Source of the DNA: Antedon bifida
Taxonomy: Eukaryota; Echinodermata; Crinoidea; Comatulida; Antedonidae
Assembly: GCA_963402885.1 (NCBI GenBank)
Contig: OY727096.1
Coordinates: 4,588,001-4,652,000, forward strand
DNA length: 64,000 bases
Direction: 5' to 3'
Under the pieces are notes generated by a model. The model did no database searches and was not told where the DNA came from. It worked only from the letters and a program-made list of their open reading frames with translations. Below, one piece after another: positions 40,201-48,809 of this stretch; positions within the stretch are counted from its first letter, which is position 1; each line of letters opens with the position of its first letter. The position numbers and the translations under genes are program-made.

Positions 40201-40281
40201 CTTGTGAGGACCAACTTGCTTGACCAGAACAAGCATACATTGGTGGTCCTCCGCTTTTTGGCTATAATCAGCAAAGCTCAT
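22220..40281 (-). CDS. TRAPPC9: TRAPPC9 (NIBP/Trs120), complete, 20 coding exons
   Basis: Subunit of the TRAPPII complex, which activates Rab GTPases at the trans-Golgi/endosome; the vertebrate protein is also called NIBP for its NF-kB signalling link. Coding exons in transcript order: 40281-39689, 39232-39087, 38372-38235, 37849-37731, 37206-37138, 34843-34643, 34017-33854, 33408-33232, 32076-31922, 31575-31490, 31013-30887, 30659-30446, 29938-29862, 29495-29352, 29010-28874, 28142-28000, 27694-27584, 26500-26316, 23130-22817, 22507-22220. All have AG/GT borders and compatible phases, totalling 3588 bp (1195 aa; human about 1150). Family matches: N-terminus [49 protein letters not shown] (exon 6); [13 protein letters not shown] (exon 8); KSPFIYSPL (exon 9); [10 protein letters not shown] (exon 10); [16 protein letters not shown] (exon 12); [12 protein letters not shown] (exon 19). 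The donor of exon 18 (26315, GTTTAT) is weak and the least certain junction. The last exon ends in TGA at 22220. The start matches the vertebrate N-terminus. Confidence 0.95.
23690..24010. repeat. (GAT)-rich microsatellite in TRAPPC9 intron 18
   Basis: Imperfect GATGGTGATGAT repeats over about 320 bp. Open frames of 91-132 codons across it are a consequence of the repeat. Confidence 0.9.
24027..24150 (-). repeat. SINE body fragment, paralogous empty site
   Basis: Shares with 4170-4281 and 5668-5710 the strings TATAACTCCGGTCA, ATAATGCAGCTAA and GTACCCATTTATACACCTGG, in the same order without the transposon. It lies in TRAPPC9 intron 18, beside a GAT-rich microsatellite. Confidence 0.7.
27383..27524. 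mobile_element. CArG MITE, copy 9 (TRAPPC9 intron 17)
   Basis: Left TIR intact; the right TIR is collapsed to TGACAGAGCTTA. It lies 60 bp past the exon 17 donor. TAA flanks are seen on both sides. Confidence 0.85.
27837..27982. mobile_element. Tigger/pogo-like MITE (TRAPPC9 intron 16)
   Basis: 146 bp with inverted ends (CAGTCAACTCGCCCAATACC against its near-complement ending GTTTACTA), flanked by TA on both sides. The CAGT start and TA duplication fit pogo/Tigger. It ends 17 bp from the exon 16 donor. Confidence 0.75.
28395..28830 (-). mobile_element. Possible LINE reverse-transcriptase 3' remnant (TRAPPC9 intron 15)
   Basis: Minus-strand reading gives [15 protein letters not shown] and LSKLYNSI, reminiscent of the LINE C-terminal pattern (LPRVRT then WNSIP), followed by an AATAAA-rich tail. 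The frame is broken. The match is weak. Confidence 0.35.
30716..30841. mobile_element. CArG MITE, copy 10 (TRAPPC9 intron 11)
   Basis: Shortened copy with both TIRs and one CCAAATATGG unit, 45 bp from exon 11. Confidence 0.85.
31063..31290 (+). repeat. tRNA-Leu/Ser-like SINE, copy 1 (TRAPPC9 intron 10)
   Basis: Head GTGGCCGAGTGGTTAAGAC resembles box A of a Leu/Ser tRNA, and GGATTCAAGGC resembles box B. The body (GGTAGAACAAG, GAGTAGGGG, GTGTACT) is shared with 34095-34400. Antisense to TRAPPC9. Confidence 0.7.
32215..32835. repeat. ~20-22-bp minisatellite in TRAPPC9 intron 8
   Basis: About 28 variable copies of a unit like GGTCCCTTCATTTTCACAT, with ATGAGG, TTAAGG and ACGAGG spacers and recurring higher-order blocks. 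Confidence 0.9.
33625..33780. repeat. Dispersed repeat shared with 45530-45645
   Basis: GACTTGC, AAGTC, TTATGTTAGTC and ATGAAACGCCATA occur in the same order in both. The last string also occurs at 12979. Class unknown. Confidence 0.5.
34095..34400 (+). repeat. tRNA-Leu/Ser-like SINE, copy 2 (TRAPPC9 intron 6)
   Basis: Head AGTGGTCGAGCGGTTAATGC followed by a body matching the 31.1-kb copy (GGTAGAACAGGACTTATA, GAGTAGGGG, CCAGTGTACTGAC). Box B is decayed. Confidence 0.7.
35932..36182 (-). repeat. tRNA-derived SINE, inverted pair member A (TRAPPC9 intron 5)
   Basis: Read on the minus strand: GGCTTGGTGGTTATGATCC head, CTACCAATCCAAGGGTCCTG and box-B-like GTTCAAGTCC, then GACTTTGTTTATGTAGAGCA and the tail TTGGCAATTTGCC. 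The partner at 37433-37695 matches over its length. Confidence 0.8.
36345..36661. mobile_element. CArG MITE, copy 11, split by a nested hAT-like MITE
   Basis: Outer MITE ends are intact with TAA flanks. The centre is interrupted at 36394-36595 by another element. Confidence 0.88.
36394..36595. mobile_element. hAT-like MITE with CAGGCCTTGTC ends, copy 1
   Basis: About 200 bp, ~90% similar by eye to 46417-46617, with near-perfect 15-bp TIRs (CAGGCCTTGTCTTTT). GATGAT flanks the insertion on both sides, with four extra bases (TCAG) on the left. A CAGG terminus and 6-8-bp duplications fit hAT. Confidence 0.75.
36933..37095. mobile_element. CArG MITE, copy 12 (TRAPPC9 intron 5)
   Basis: Near full length, with TTA flanks on both sides, 43 bp downstream of exon 5 in transcript order. 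Confidence 0.88.
37433..37695 (+). repeat. tRNA-derived SINE, inverted pair member B (TRAPPC9 intron 4)
   Basis: Same element on the plus strand: CTACCAATCCAAGGGTCCTG with GGTTCAAGT, GACTTTGTTTATGTAGAGCA, CAGGATTGCCACCTTTAAG and TTGGCAATTTGCC. Together with 35932-36182 it brackets TRAPPC9 exon 5. Confidence 0.8.
38168..38204. mobile_element. CArG MITE terminal fragment
   Basis: Two TIR remnants (CAGAGCTTTAAG and GTGGACAGAGCTTAA) with no core. Confidence 0.5.
38784..39074. mobile_element. TATTGTCCCC element, copy 1 (TRAPPC9 intron 2)
   Basis: Ends CTATTGTCCCCCTGAA and GGGGGACAATACATCTTTAA, with interior CATTGACTGCCAGCCAAT. Related copies lie at 45740, 58390 and 61519. Confidence 0.7.
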
Positions 40282-41116
40282 CCTACCTAGCTGTTAAAAT
40301 TAAATGTAAATAGTTTATTATTAATATACATAAGCCTATCTATAATATAATAATTATGAAATGAAAACGTAATTAAAATTGTAACATTTTATATTTTGGA
40401 AAAAAATACAAATTGGCTAATATTTAATAAAAAAATGTTTTGCTAAGAAACTGTAGTTCTAAGTTATGCACTTGTCAATTGTATGACCCACTATATGACC
40501 CCCGGGAGAAGTGCGTCATGGGTGCGTCATTTACAAATAATTACTGACGCAGGGGTGCGTCAAAAAACCTAGATGGTACGTCAAATCAATGACCAATGGT
40601 GTGTCAATGTCCGTCACTTTACCACCTAAAATACCATAAAAAACATGGTCACAGTGCGTCAAAATGGGTGCGTCATGGTCACCTAAAGGTAAGTCACATT
40701 ATTGACGCATGGGTGCGTCATGGTAATCATAAGGTATGACACACATCGGACAAATGACGCACCTCTCCCGGGGGTCGTATAGTGGGTCATACAATTGACA
40801 AGTGCATTAGGGTAGGCCTAGGGTCAGTATCCTGATTGCATAACCGGCATCAGCCAACTAGAGCCCGCCTAGGCTAGTAGGCCTAGCTAGGCCTACTAGC
40901 TTACTCTAAAAAAAGTAAAAAATCCCGGGTGGCTCAGGGCTGCCTACAGGCTACACTACTACTGGCTGAGCTCCTCGTCGATTTTGGTGGGGCCTGCTGC
41001 TGCTGGCCCAGCCAGCGCCTCTAATTAATAAATAATAAAAGTATAATAATAATGGCATAATGCCTGAATTTAAAATCAAACGTATACAAATTTATTCTTT
41101 GTTTAGGCATAGTACC
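40282..41116 (-). other. TRAPPC9: TRAPPC9 5' UTR: acceptor next to the ATG and candidate upstream noncoding exon
   Basis: A splice acceptor (TTTTAACAG, exon from 40290) lies nine bases before the TRAPPC9 ATG, implying a noncoding first exon. A consensus CAG|GTACTA donor on the minus strand ends a candidate exon at 41116 in a comparatively GC-rich stretch. Its upstream limit, about 41.2 kb, cannot be read from sequence. The intron would contain the inverted-repeat element at 40467-40806. Confidence 0.4.
40467..40806. mobile_element. Foldback element with ~54-bp TIRs and internal GTGCGTCA repeats
   Basis: Ends TGCACTTGTCAATTGTATGA match as inverted copies over about 54 bp with about two mismatches; TTA flanks both sides. 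The interior holds about ten GTGCGTCA or TGACGCA-like units. It lies in the TRAPPC9 5' UTR intron. Confidence 0.85.
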
Positions 41117-42754
41117 TGATAACCTTAGACAGGAAGCCGGGCAGGATATTAACATTAATATTGCCAGCTCACTCTTTCTGCGCTGAATTTATTTTGCTCA
41201 GCTCGAGTCATCCTCCATGTTTTCCTGTCCTTTGACCTTAACTCAAGAGCTTGCATGCAATTTATTTTTTACAAATAAAGCTACACAAAAATATAAAAAC
41301 AAGAATTCTTTTTTAAATAAATGTTTTGAGTATTAACAATAATTATTTAATAAATTAAAGTAACGTATAAGCTTAGGCCTGGTTAAATTAAAAATATTAC
41401 ACGTATAACAGTCTTGGATGATATGATGAAAGGAAAACGCCCTCTGTTGTTTGATCCAATATGTTAACCATTTTGGAACTTTTTAATGTTCCTTTTTTGT
41501 TGATACATAATATGGAACGCGTAGAACATTATCCAATGTACTAAATTTAGTTGTTAGAAACGAAACTAGTATTAAATTAACGACTTTTTCACAAGAAAAA
41601 ATATACATAGTTCATAGTTCATTTTATTTTTCCAAAAGGAAATTCATGTTGACATACAACTGGGAGCCCTGAAAATTGCTAAAAATTAGTTGAAGGTTAG
41701 TAATGTACAGAAAAAGACAAATATTTGAAAATTACAACAGGGCTACAATATTACTCTGATAAACAATGAATTAATTAACTTAGTTGATTAAAAAGCCTGA
41801 TTGAATGTGGAAACAAAAGATAAGGAAGCGTTTTGTTCTACTCGAGCAGTCCTCAATCGCCTCCAGATCTAACCCTTCTATGGAATGGATGGGCTTGTCT
41901 CAGTTATTATGCTGCTAACTAACTATCATAAACTTCAACATAACAAACATTATCGATTGAAATTGTCTGATTTTAATAATTTTACACGCCTTATTTCATT
42001 TTTTAAGGTCTGATTTCCTTAAGCTACTCTGAACCACACCCGAAACAGCAATATCAAAACACTTCCATATTAAAGTTTATGATAAATTTAGTATGATAAT
42101 GGAAGAGAAGGCCCATCCACTCCATTATATTGTAATTGTGACCTTAAATTATCGAAACATGCAAGGATAGTGTTTGATCTTTAATGTATTGTTTGTTGGT
42201 GGACTCATGACCTAAAGTTCTCTTCCGGTATTGTAATTAATTTTTCCGATATTGTAATTAATTTTAAGTTTTATATGTCATTCTATTTTCTTTCTTAGCA
42301 ATGAGGATAGTTTATTATTATTTTAATAATATCATTCATCATTCATTTTTCCCTCTTAGGATTCCTATCGATTTTTTTTTCTAAGAATATCAATGTTGCT
42401 ATTTCCTGCTCTCACAAGTTTTTTCGCTCAGATTTCGCCCCTCTAATTCTTTGTATACACTTCGTGTTAATTATTGGTTATCATATAAGATAAAAGGAAA
42501 CGTAAATTGATTAGTGATTATATCTTCATCCTGTAATTATAAGAGACTAAACAATAATTGCAAAACTGTTGTAGGCCTACTTAAAATGGCCGTTTTCGCG
42601 TTCCACAGTTAGTAAAACGGGAACATTCACAAGTTCCAAAACGGATACCTGAACTTACCTGGAGACCATGTGGTTCGCAATCGCAAGCCTTTTTTAAAGT
42701 CGAGTGGTCTCGAGTCGTAGTTTGGAGATTCCGGTGGTATTGTAATCGTTTAAA

Positions 42755-43299
42755 ATGCCAAAATTAACCCCTGGGGCCAAAAATAGATTATTAAGTGTAA
42801 TGAGAGCAGCTAAATTAACCTTTCATTTTGGTTTTATTCCATTTATTTTGTATCTTGGTAAGTTAATAATGTCACAAATGATCACCAATCTTTCTACCTA
42901 CGTAAACAGCACACAGGCCTAGCTAGTTAGGCTATCTAGGCATAAACCGCTAGCCTAGATAAGCGGCATACACACCACGAGCACCGTGCTAATATTGAAA
43001 TTGTATGTAAAATAGTATACAATAATAATTAATGGAATTTGCTCATAAAGAGTAATAATATAAAAAGGCCAATAGCCTAGCAGATTTATTTTGTATCTTT
43101 TATTCTTAAAAATGTGTTTACTGTAAATCATAATTTTAAAGTTAACATTTGAATCTATTTATATTGAATTGAGTGAATCATGCTTGACATTTTTGTTAAA
43201 ATTATTTATAATTTTGTTTAATATTTAAACCTAGGATTCAAGAAAGGTGGTGAACCTGGGATGCCAGAGCCAACTCTAGCCAGCCTACTGTGGGCTTAA
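42755..43299 (+). CDS. TOMM7: TOMM7, mitochondrial import receptor subunit, two exons
   Basis: Small tail-anchored subunit of the outer-membrane TOM translocase, which modulates complex assembly and PINK1 retention in animals. Exon 1 is 42755-42857 and ends at a GTAAGT donor; exon 2 is 43235-43299, after a TTTAAACCTAG acceptor, and ends in TAA. The join is phase 1 and gives 55 residues, the same length as human TOMM7. Exon 1 starts MPKLTPGAKNRLL and runs into the membrane segment FHFGFIPFILYL (23-34). Exon 2 gives GFKKGGEPGMPEPT followed by LASLLWA, matching the family signature GADPGMPEPT followed by SLLWG. Both exons are too short to appear in a simple ORF scan. The gene lies just upstream of PHOSPHO2 on the same strand. 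Confidence is high because both the C-terminal motif and the length match. Confidence 0.95.
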
Positions 43300-43391
43300 C
43301 TTATATAGATATTTTGAGTATACAATTAATAAGGTACAGAAGTTATTTTGTGTTAATTAAATAATTTGTTAATAATTATATGTACGAGAAG

Positions 43392-43399
43392 TATAAAAG
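43392..43399 (+). promoter_or_regulatory. Candidate TATA box for PHOSPHO2
   Basis: TATAAAAG stands 72 bp before the PHOSPHO2 ATG in the 171-bp gap after the TOMM7 stop codon. If used, initiation would fall near 43425 and the nearby CTTTTTCTAG would be transcribed UTR rather than an acceptor. This is a motif match only. Confidence 0.35.
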
Positions 43400-43470
43400 C
43401 ACATCTACTGTATACAATAACAAGCCATCTCCTTTTTCTAGGTTGTTGAATCTGTATCAAGCTACCAGCC

Positions 43471-44196
43471 ATGAAGATTTTACTAGCATGTGATTTTGAC
43501 CACACGGTTATAGATGATAATTCAGACACATGGATTGTGCAGTTGTGTCCAGACAAAACAGTTCCCAGTGATATCAAATCACGATATCAACTTCATCAAA
43601 GCTGGACAGACTACATGGATGAAATCTTCAAGTTTATGCACTCCAGGGATGTGAAACCAGAAAAGATCCTGAGCCACATGAAAAAGATTCCGTATGTTGG
43701 AGGAATGAAGGAGCTCCTGCAGTTTCAAGCAAAGACATCATCAATAGATTGTATTATAGTTTCAGATTCTAATAAAATATTTATAGATTGTATCCTAAAA
43801 GATGCAGGTTTATTGGATTCCATCGATGCTGTGTACACCAATCCTGCCGAATTCCACAAAGGACGTCTCTCCGTCAAGCACTACCACAAGCATAAGTGTC
43901 AGAGATGCCCTGCCAACCTCTGCAAGAACCAAGTTCTGAAAGATCATCTGGAGCGATGTAAAGAAGTCGGCAAGACGTATGATGTCGTGGTTGTTGTTGG
44001 TGACGGGGGGAACGATTTCTGTCCATGTACTGGTTTAAGAGAAGAGGACATGGTGTTTGCGAGGAAGGGGTATAGGCTGGAGAAGACGATTAACAAGTAT
44101 GTTGCAGATAAACAGGGCACATTAAAACCTGCCATGAAAATATGGAAACATGGTCAAGAAATACAAACTTCCCTAGAAACATTACTATCAAAATAA
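43471..44196 (+). CDS. PHOSPHO2: PHOSPHO2-type HAD phosphatase, intact
   Basis: Haloacid-dehalogenase-superfamily phosphatase of the PHOSPHO1/PHOSPHO2 family; PHOSPHO2 acts on pyridoxal 5'-phosphate, PHOSPHO1 on phosphocholine and phosphoethanolamine. The uninterrupted 241-residue frame equals human PHOSPHO2 in length. Motif I is DFDHTV with nucleophile D8 and acid/base D10; it is followed by IDDNSDTWIVQ, a near-exact family match. Motif II is SDS at 98-100 and motif IV is GDGGND at 177-182, with metal ligands D178 and D182. A cysteine-rich CQRCPANLC stretch at 143-151 is also typical. A possible acceptor (CTTTTTCTAG, exon from 43442) lies 29 bp before the ATG, so a 5' UTR intron is possible. 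An AATAAA signal is at 44315-44320, about 120 bp after the stop. PHOSPHO2 is preferred over PHOSPHO1 on length and N-terminal match. Confidence 0.94.
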   Translation: MKILLACDFDHTVIDDNSDTWIVQLCPDKTVPSDIKSRYQLHQSWTDYMDEIFKFMHSRDVKPEKILSHMKKIPYVGGMKELLQFQAKTSSIDCIIVSDSNKIFIDCILKDAGLLDSIDAVYTNPAEFHKGRLSVKHYHKHKCQRCPANLCKNQVLKDHLERCKEVGKTYDVVVVVGDGGNDFCPCTGLREEDMVFARKGYRLEKTINKYVADKQGTLKPAMKIWKHGQEIQTSLETLLSK

Positions 44197-44514
44197 TCAT
44201 ACAGAAATGTAGATGCAGCATGTGCAAGTAAAATAATAGTACTAAAATTTAGCGTGGAAACAACTTAATATTTTTAACGGTTTATTCAGTTTCAAATACT
44301 ACAGTAGTAATATTAATAAAGAAATTAATGGAGAAAGTTGTTGTTTGATATCTTTCTGTTGTACATATCATCTTAATACCTGGGTCATCCATCCATTTCT
44401 TGTATATCTAATGCTTAGAAATAACATTTTTTCAGCAATAAACTATAGTACACAGTAATAGAGATTGAATACACAGATTACAAAGAAAATTGGTGGCACA
44501 AGATAAATGAGGAA

Positions 44515-44640
44515 AACTATCAAACTTTATGTGACAAAAAAAATGTGCTGTGCCAATATATCGGCATGATGATGTCATATCACTACCATATTTGGGCACC
44601 TTTTTTGTCGAACTAGTTTAATAGTGTAGACAGAGCTTAA
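44515..44640. mobile_element. CArG MITE, copy 14
   Basis: Lacks the outermost left TIR and ends with an intact right TIR, about 320 bp after the PHOSPHO2 stop. Confidence 0.85.
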
Positions 44641-44890
44641 CACACATTGAATTGGTGCCATTTGATTGGTTGATTTGGTATCACCTGACAAGCATTTATT
44701 TTTTCATATTTCAACAATTGAAGCCACTACTTTTACATGGTCAGCCTCTAGTAAAGAAATATTGTGATGATACAGGGAAAGAAGAACCCACCCTGCAACG
44801 CTGATTAAATGCTTTGAAAATCTGCCTTTATTCTATGGCCTAGCATTCAACATTTGATCGATTTGAATAAATGTTTACTCAAAAATAGTA

Positions 44891-45038
44891 TAAAGCTCTG
44901 TCTACACAATAAAATGTGATGTGCCCATATATGGACATGATGATGTCATATTACTAACATATTTGGGCATATCACTACCATATTTAGGCACATCACACTT
45001 TTTTTGTCAAACTAGTTTGATAGTGTAGACAGAGCTTA
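44891..45038. mobile_element. CArG MITE, copy 15
   Basis: Both TIRs present with TAA flanks. CCATATATGG is intact, and both downstream boxes are mutated (ACATATTTGG, CCATATTTAGG). Confidence 0.88.
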
Positions 45039-45529
45039 AAGATGAATAAATAATGTTTTTATTTGTTGAAATCATAGCCTTGGTTGAATGGAGAGAATTC
45101 ATTAAGATAGAATAGAACAGTCAATACTTTCACAAAAATATTCATTCATTCAACCCCTAAAAACATTCTTATTTGTAAACTAAATTGACTCGACGATTTG
45201 TCACTCTTAATTTTATTTTACTTTCAGTCACATTTCTACTTTTCCACTATCCCGACAGAATATCTTGATATAATGATTACTTAATAAAAGACTATGAAAA
45301 AGCAATATTTGTTGGTGCATAATGAACAAAAGTGTGCAATTTAATAACTAAAAAATTGATATAAAATTATCCAATCACTAGTAGGCCACCGACCTACTTT
45401 TAACAGTCTCTCCGAGCTTAAGTCCCACAAAGAAGCAATGCAACACAACTTACACTAAACTAATTTTCACAAGTGACAGATTGGTTGATGCATCTTGTAT
45501 CATATAATTGTAACACTGTGTACATCCTT

Positions 45530-45645
45530 ATGTAGACTTGCCCCAAGTCTGTATTTATTGTCTTTTTTATGTTAGTCAACCAGTCTGAAAATACAGTTTA
45601 CAAGCTCAAGTAGTATACATATGAAACGCCATATGTGCTAAACTA
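45530..45645. repeat. Dispersed repeat shared with 33625-33780
   Basis: GTAGACTTGCCCCAAGTCTG, TTATGTTAGTCAACCA and ATATGAAACGCCATA match the TRAPPC9 intron 7 copy. Confidence 0.5.
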
Positions 45646-45739
45646 TTTTATCTTTTTACCAGACTAATCCTTGTGTTGCGTCCTAGTAGAAAACCAACCT
45701 AAACACCTCACTACTATATATACTACTATACTGTCTATT

Positions 45740-46090
45740 ATTAAAAATGTATTTTCCCCCAAAACATGAAAAATGAAGATTATTAACCAGAGTTTGAATA
45801 GGTAATTTTGTATATTCAATAAAGTTAATCACTTCCACAGAAAAAAATATGAAAAAAAATATTTTTTTTTAACTTATAAAAAGACAAAACAAACTGATAA
45901 TTCAACCAAAAACCCATTGACTGGCAGCCAATTTATGTTTGGCTTTAAATTACAGTTTTTTCATCAGGTAAATAAATGTTGTTTTTTTTTTCGATCCAAT
46001 TTTTGGTCAAAGTGAATAACTATCATGGAACATCAAAATGGCATATTCAACAAAAATTATTTTTTCAGGAGGCAATACATCTTTATTAAT
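45740..46090. mobile_element. TATTGTCCCC element, copy 2
   Basis: Shares CCCCCAAAACATGAAAAATG, CATTGACTGGCAGCCAAT, CGATCCAATTTTTGGTCAAA and the terminal CAATACATCTTTA. Confidence 0.7.
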
Positions 46091-46328
46091 ACTTGTGAAG
46101 ACAAAATAATTATTAAAAAGATTCAAACCATGAACGTCAAAGTTTTGTGATAACCATTTTACCAACAATATAATTTTTTTTCTGGCACAAAATGGCAATC
46201 AAATTCCTCTAACACTACAGCATACTCCACCAGGGAGTTAAATAACCCAACAGTGCAAGTTCTAGATATGTGTATGTGTGCTTACTACAATGTTAACATG
46301 GACTACTATGGTTTTATATATATATGTG

Positions 46329-46702
46329 CAGTAGCGTAACGGCTATGAGCACTCACTAGCTAAACACAGAGGCTCTAGAGTTTAAGGGGCTACAGAGCTC
46401 AAGGGGCTCCAGAGCCAGGCCTTGTCTTTTAAGGTGAGTGAGTGCGATCACTCACCTAACACGCTCCTAAACTGCCCTTGAGGAGTGCGATTTACAACAC
46501 GCCTTAATTTGGTAAACTTTTACACACCAAAATACAAACAGCACACCTACAGCACCCCTGAATGTATTGAGGAGTGCTATTTGTAGCACACCTATGATTT
46601 TCAAAAGACAAGGCCTGCAGAGCAGTACAAACTACCCAGTGTTGGAGGGTCCCTTAGGAGTGCTAAACCAGGGGCCTTTTCTCACTGCGTTACGCCACTG
46701 TG
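46329..46702. mobile_element. CAGTGGCGTAACG hAT-like MITE, interrupted
   Basis: Ends CAGTAGCGTAACGGC and GCGTTACGCCACTG. The interior shares GTTGGAGGGTCCCTTAGG with the copy at 59461-59651. A second MITE is nested at 46417-46617. Confidence 0.8.
46417..46617. mobile_element. hAT-like MITE with CAGGCCTTGTC ends, copy 2
   Basis: Perfect 15-bp TIRs CAGGCCTTGTCTTTT / AAAAGACAAGGCCTG. CAGAGC occurs immediately on both sides, a 6-bp target duplication. Confidence 0.85.
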
Positions 46703-46931
46703 GTATTATTCTAATATTCTACACTAACTTGATAAAATTATTTTAGGAAACATTTAAACAATGTTCTACTTCAGTAATGTTGCATCAATTTCTAAATTCT
46801 TAGTTTAGTATTTAAAGATTGCAGTTAAACTATGGTCGGTAGTACTGGTTACTGCAGTACTATAAACCCTGCAAAAATGAATACTGTCTGATACCGAAAT
46901 TAAACAAAAAATTACTGCATTACCTATACAG

Positions 46932-47100
46932 TAAAGCTCTGTCTACACATGGAGTAATAATTCTACACTATCAAACTTTATGTGAAAAAAAATGATGAAA
47001 AGTGATGTGCCCATATATGGACATGATGATGACATATCACTACCATATTTGGGCACATCACACTTGTCAAACTAGTATGATTAGTGTAGACAGAGCTTAA
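46932..47100. mobile_element. CArG MITE, copy 16
   Basis: Full TIRs with TAA flanks. The left TIR is partly duplicated (two CTACACs separated by 18 bp). It lies about 420 bp downstream of ORMDL. Confidence 0.88.
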
Positions 47101-47521
47101 AAGGTTTGAAATACGTTTCCATAAATAATATACTTTTTAACTTAACTACGATTTACTTAATAACACTGAGCATATTTACAAGTTTGTGACCTCTGACCTG
47201 TCAGTTGTGCACAATAGTCTTTGTACAACCCCTTATCTACACACTTTCAACCGCTCTATGTTCTCACAATCCATACGATACCAATTTCCATATTGCAAGA
47301 GGCACATTAATGTTGTATTGTGGCTGTTTGCATACGGTACGCTCCATGGACGCTTTTTTGAAGAATTTAAAGATTCAGTCCATCAAAAAACCTTACAGAA
47401 TTAACATTCAGGACATCATTCTAACAATGCTGAAAGCGGCAAACAGGCGCCCTCTTAAGCATTGATTATTGCATTAGTCTTCATTCAGCAGTTTTTTATT
47501 TATGCATTTTGATCTTGTTGC

Positions 47522-48809
47522 TTAATACTTGTTGATGCCAAATATTCTAACACGATGGAAAACTGGAAACTTGGGTAAAACTGACATAGTTGTGAACACA
47601 CTGTTGTACATGAAATGTGTCGGATCACATTTTGTGTAGAAACTGGCAGCAAAAAATCTATAATAAATGCAAGATATGAAAACGATTTATTATTATCAAC
47701 ATGAGAATTTACCAAGGAAAAGTCCACTTTACATTGAGGTTAGTTTATTTTGAAAAACTTATCACTATAAAATTATATTTATACAGATACTCAATGTTAT
47801 TTTATCATAAAACCGTGCATACAGTAAAAAGAAAGTCAAGCGTTTTACCCACAAAGAGGTAGAGGAAGGGAAAGAGGGAGAGGAGGGGAATGAAGGGAGA
47901 GGAGGGGAATGAAGGGAGAGGAGGGGAATGAAGGGAGAGGAGGGGAAGGAAGGAAAAGGAGGGGAAAGAGGAAGAAGGGAGGGAAGGGAAAAGGAATTGA
48001 GAAGGAGAGAATATGGAGAGAACAGGGAAGAGGGAAAAAGAATGGAAAGGAAAAGAGGAATAGGAGGAGAAGGAAGGAATAGGAGAAAACGGAAAAAAGT
48101 GAGGGATGGAAAAAGGAATGGGGAAAGAGAGAATATGGAGAGAACAGGGAAGTGGGAAAGAGTAAGGGAAAGAGGAATACGAGCAGGAAGAGGAGAAGGA
48201 AAGAAGGGAGTGGATTGAAAAAGAGAAGAGGGAGAGGAGGGGAAAGAGGAATAGGAGGGAAAAGAGGAAGATGAGGGAAAGGAAATAAGTGAGGGATGGG
48301 AAAAATAAGAGCCTAATCCCAATTTTTAGTTTCTACGAGGACTTCTAAATTTTCCATCTACTTACAAAACAATTGGTACAATAGTGAAAAACTTTCTTGT
48401 AGCAGTGAACTGCTCCTCCCCGTCTATCTGTTCCCACATGGTCAGGTATCGTGACTTGCCTTGATCTTCAAATAAGATTGAGCCTTTGAAATAGTGCATA
48501 AAGATATAGTTGAGCTGCAAAAACAATCATTTATAAGTGAAACTTAGCTGCTTTTTAAAGGATGTAATATTTCATAAATAAAGACGCCCACCACATACAA
48601 CCTCTTAAGTGTCAAATCCATAACAGTCTATTTATACTTACCACCGCATGGACAGCAACTGTCAGTGTCCACGCTGTCCCCGAACTAAGAAACGGCATAA
48701 TGAGAAACACTAGGTGCAAGACATACACTGCAACAGCGTACGAAAACCACAGTCCACGATTGTTTAGCCAATCCATACTAGGCTTCTGTGTTATATCCTG
48801 GCCTGCCAT
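47522..48809 (-). CDS. ORMDL: ORMDL family regulator of serine palmitoyltransferase, complete
   Basis: ER membrane protein that restrains serine palmitoyltransferase and thereby de novo sphingolipid synthesis. Exons: 48809-48642 (56 codons), 48514-48366, 47657-47522; the phases join cleanly to 150 residues (human ORMDL1-3: 153). Family matches include [18 protein letters not shown] with following hydrophobic segments in exon 1; [27 protein letters not shown] and [15 protein letters not shown] in exon 2 (quoted in part: [21 protein letters not shown]); and [11 protein letters not shown] and the conserved C-terminus FGINKY in exon 3. The ATG at 48809 gives [12 protein letters not shown]; upstream in-frame codons exist but contain no ATG. 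A minus-strand AATAAA lies at 47500-47495, about 22 bp past the stop. Intron 2 contains a long homopurine tract. Which vertebrate paralogue it corresponds to cannot be decided; a single pre-duplication gene is likely. Confidence 0.95.
47860..48300. repeat. Homopurine (GGGAA/GGA) tract in ORMDL intron 2
   Basis: About 440 bp, almost purely A and G on the plus strand (pyrimidine in the ORMDL transcript), starting with a ~20-bp unit (GGGAATGAAGGGAGAGGA) repeated about four times. ORFs across it are spurious. Confidence 0.9.

Larger units (their letters stand above)
44321..47494. other. Intergenic between PHOSPHO2 and ORMDL: repeats only
   Basis: Holds three CArG MITEs, one TATTGTCCCC element and the nested hAT-like MITEs listed separately. 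Two overlapping ORFs at 47186-47465 lie downstream of the ORMDL polyadenylation signal and match nothing recognisable. Confidence 0.6.

Noticed and set aside
47765-48322. 185-codon minus-strand Ser/Pro/Phe-rich ORF
   Set aside because: Reads through the homopurine repeat in ORMDL intron 2; it lacks stops because of composition, not selection.
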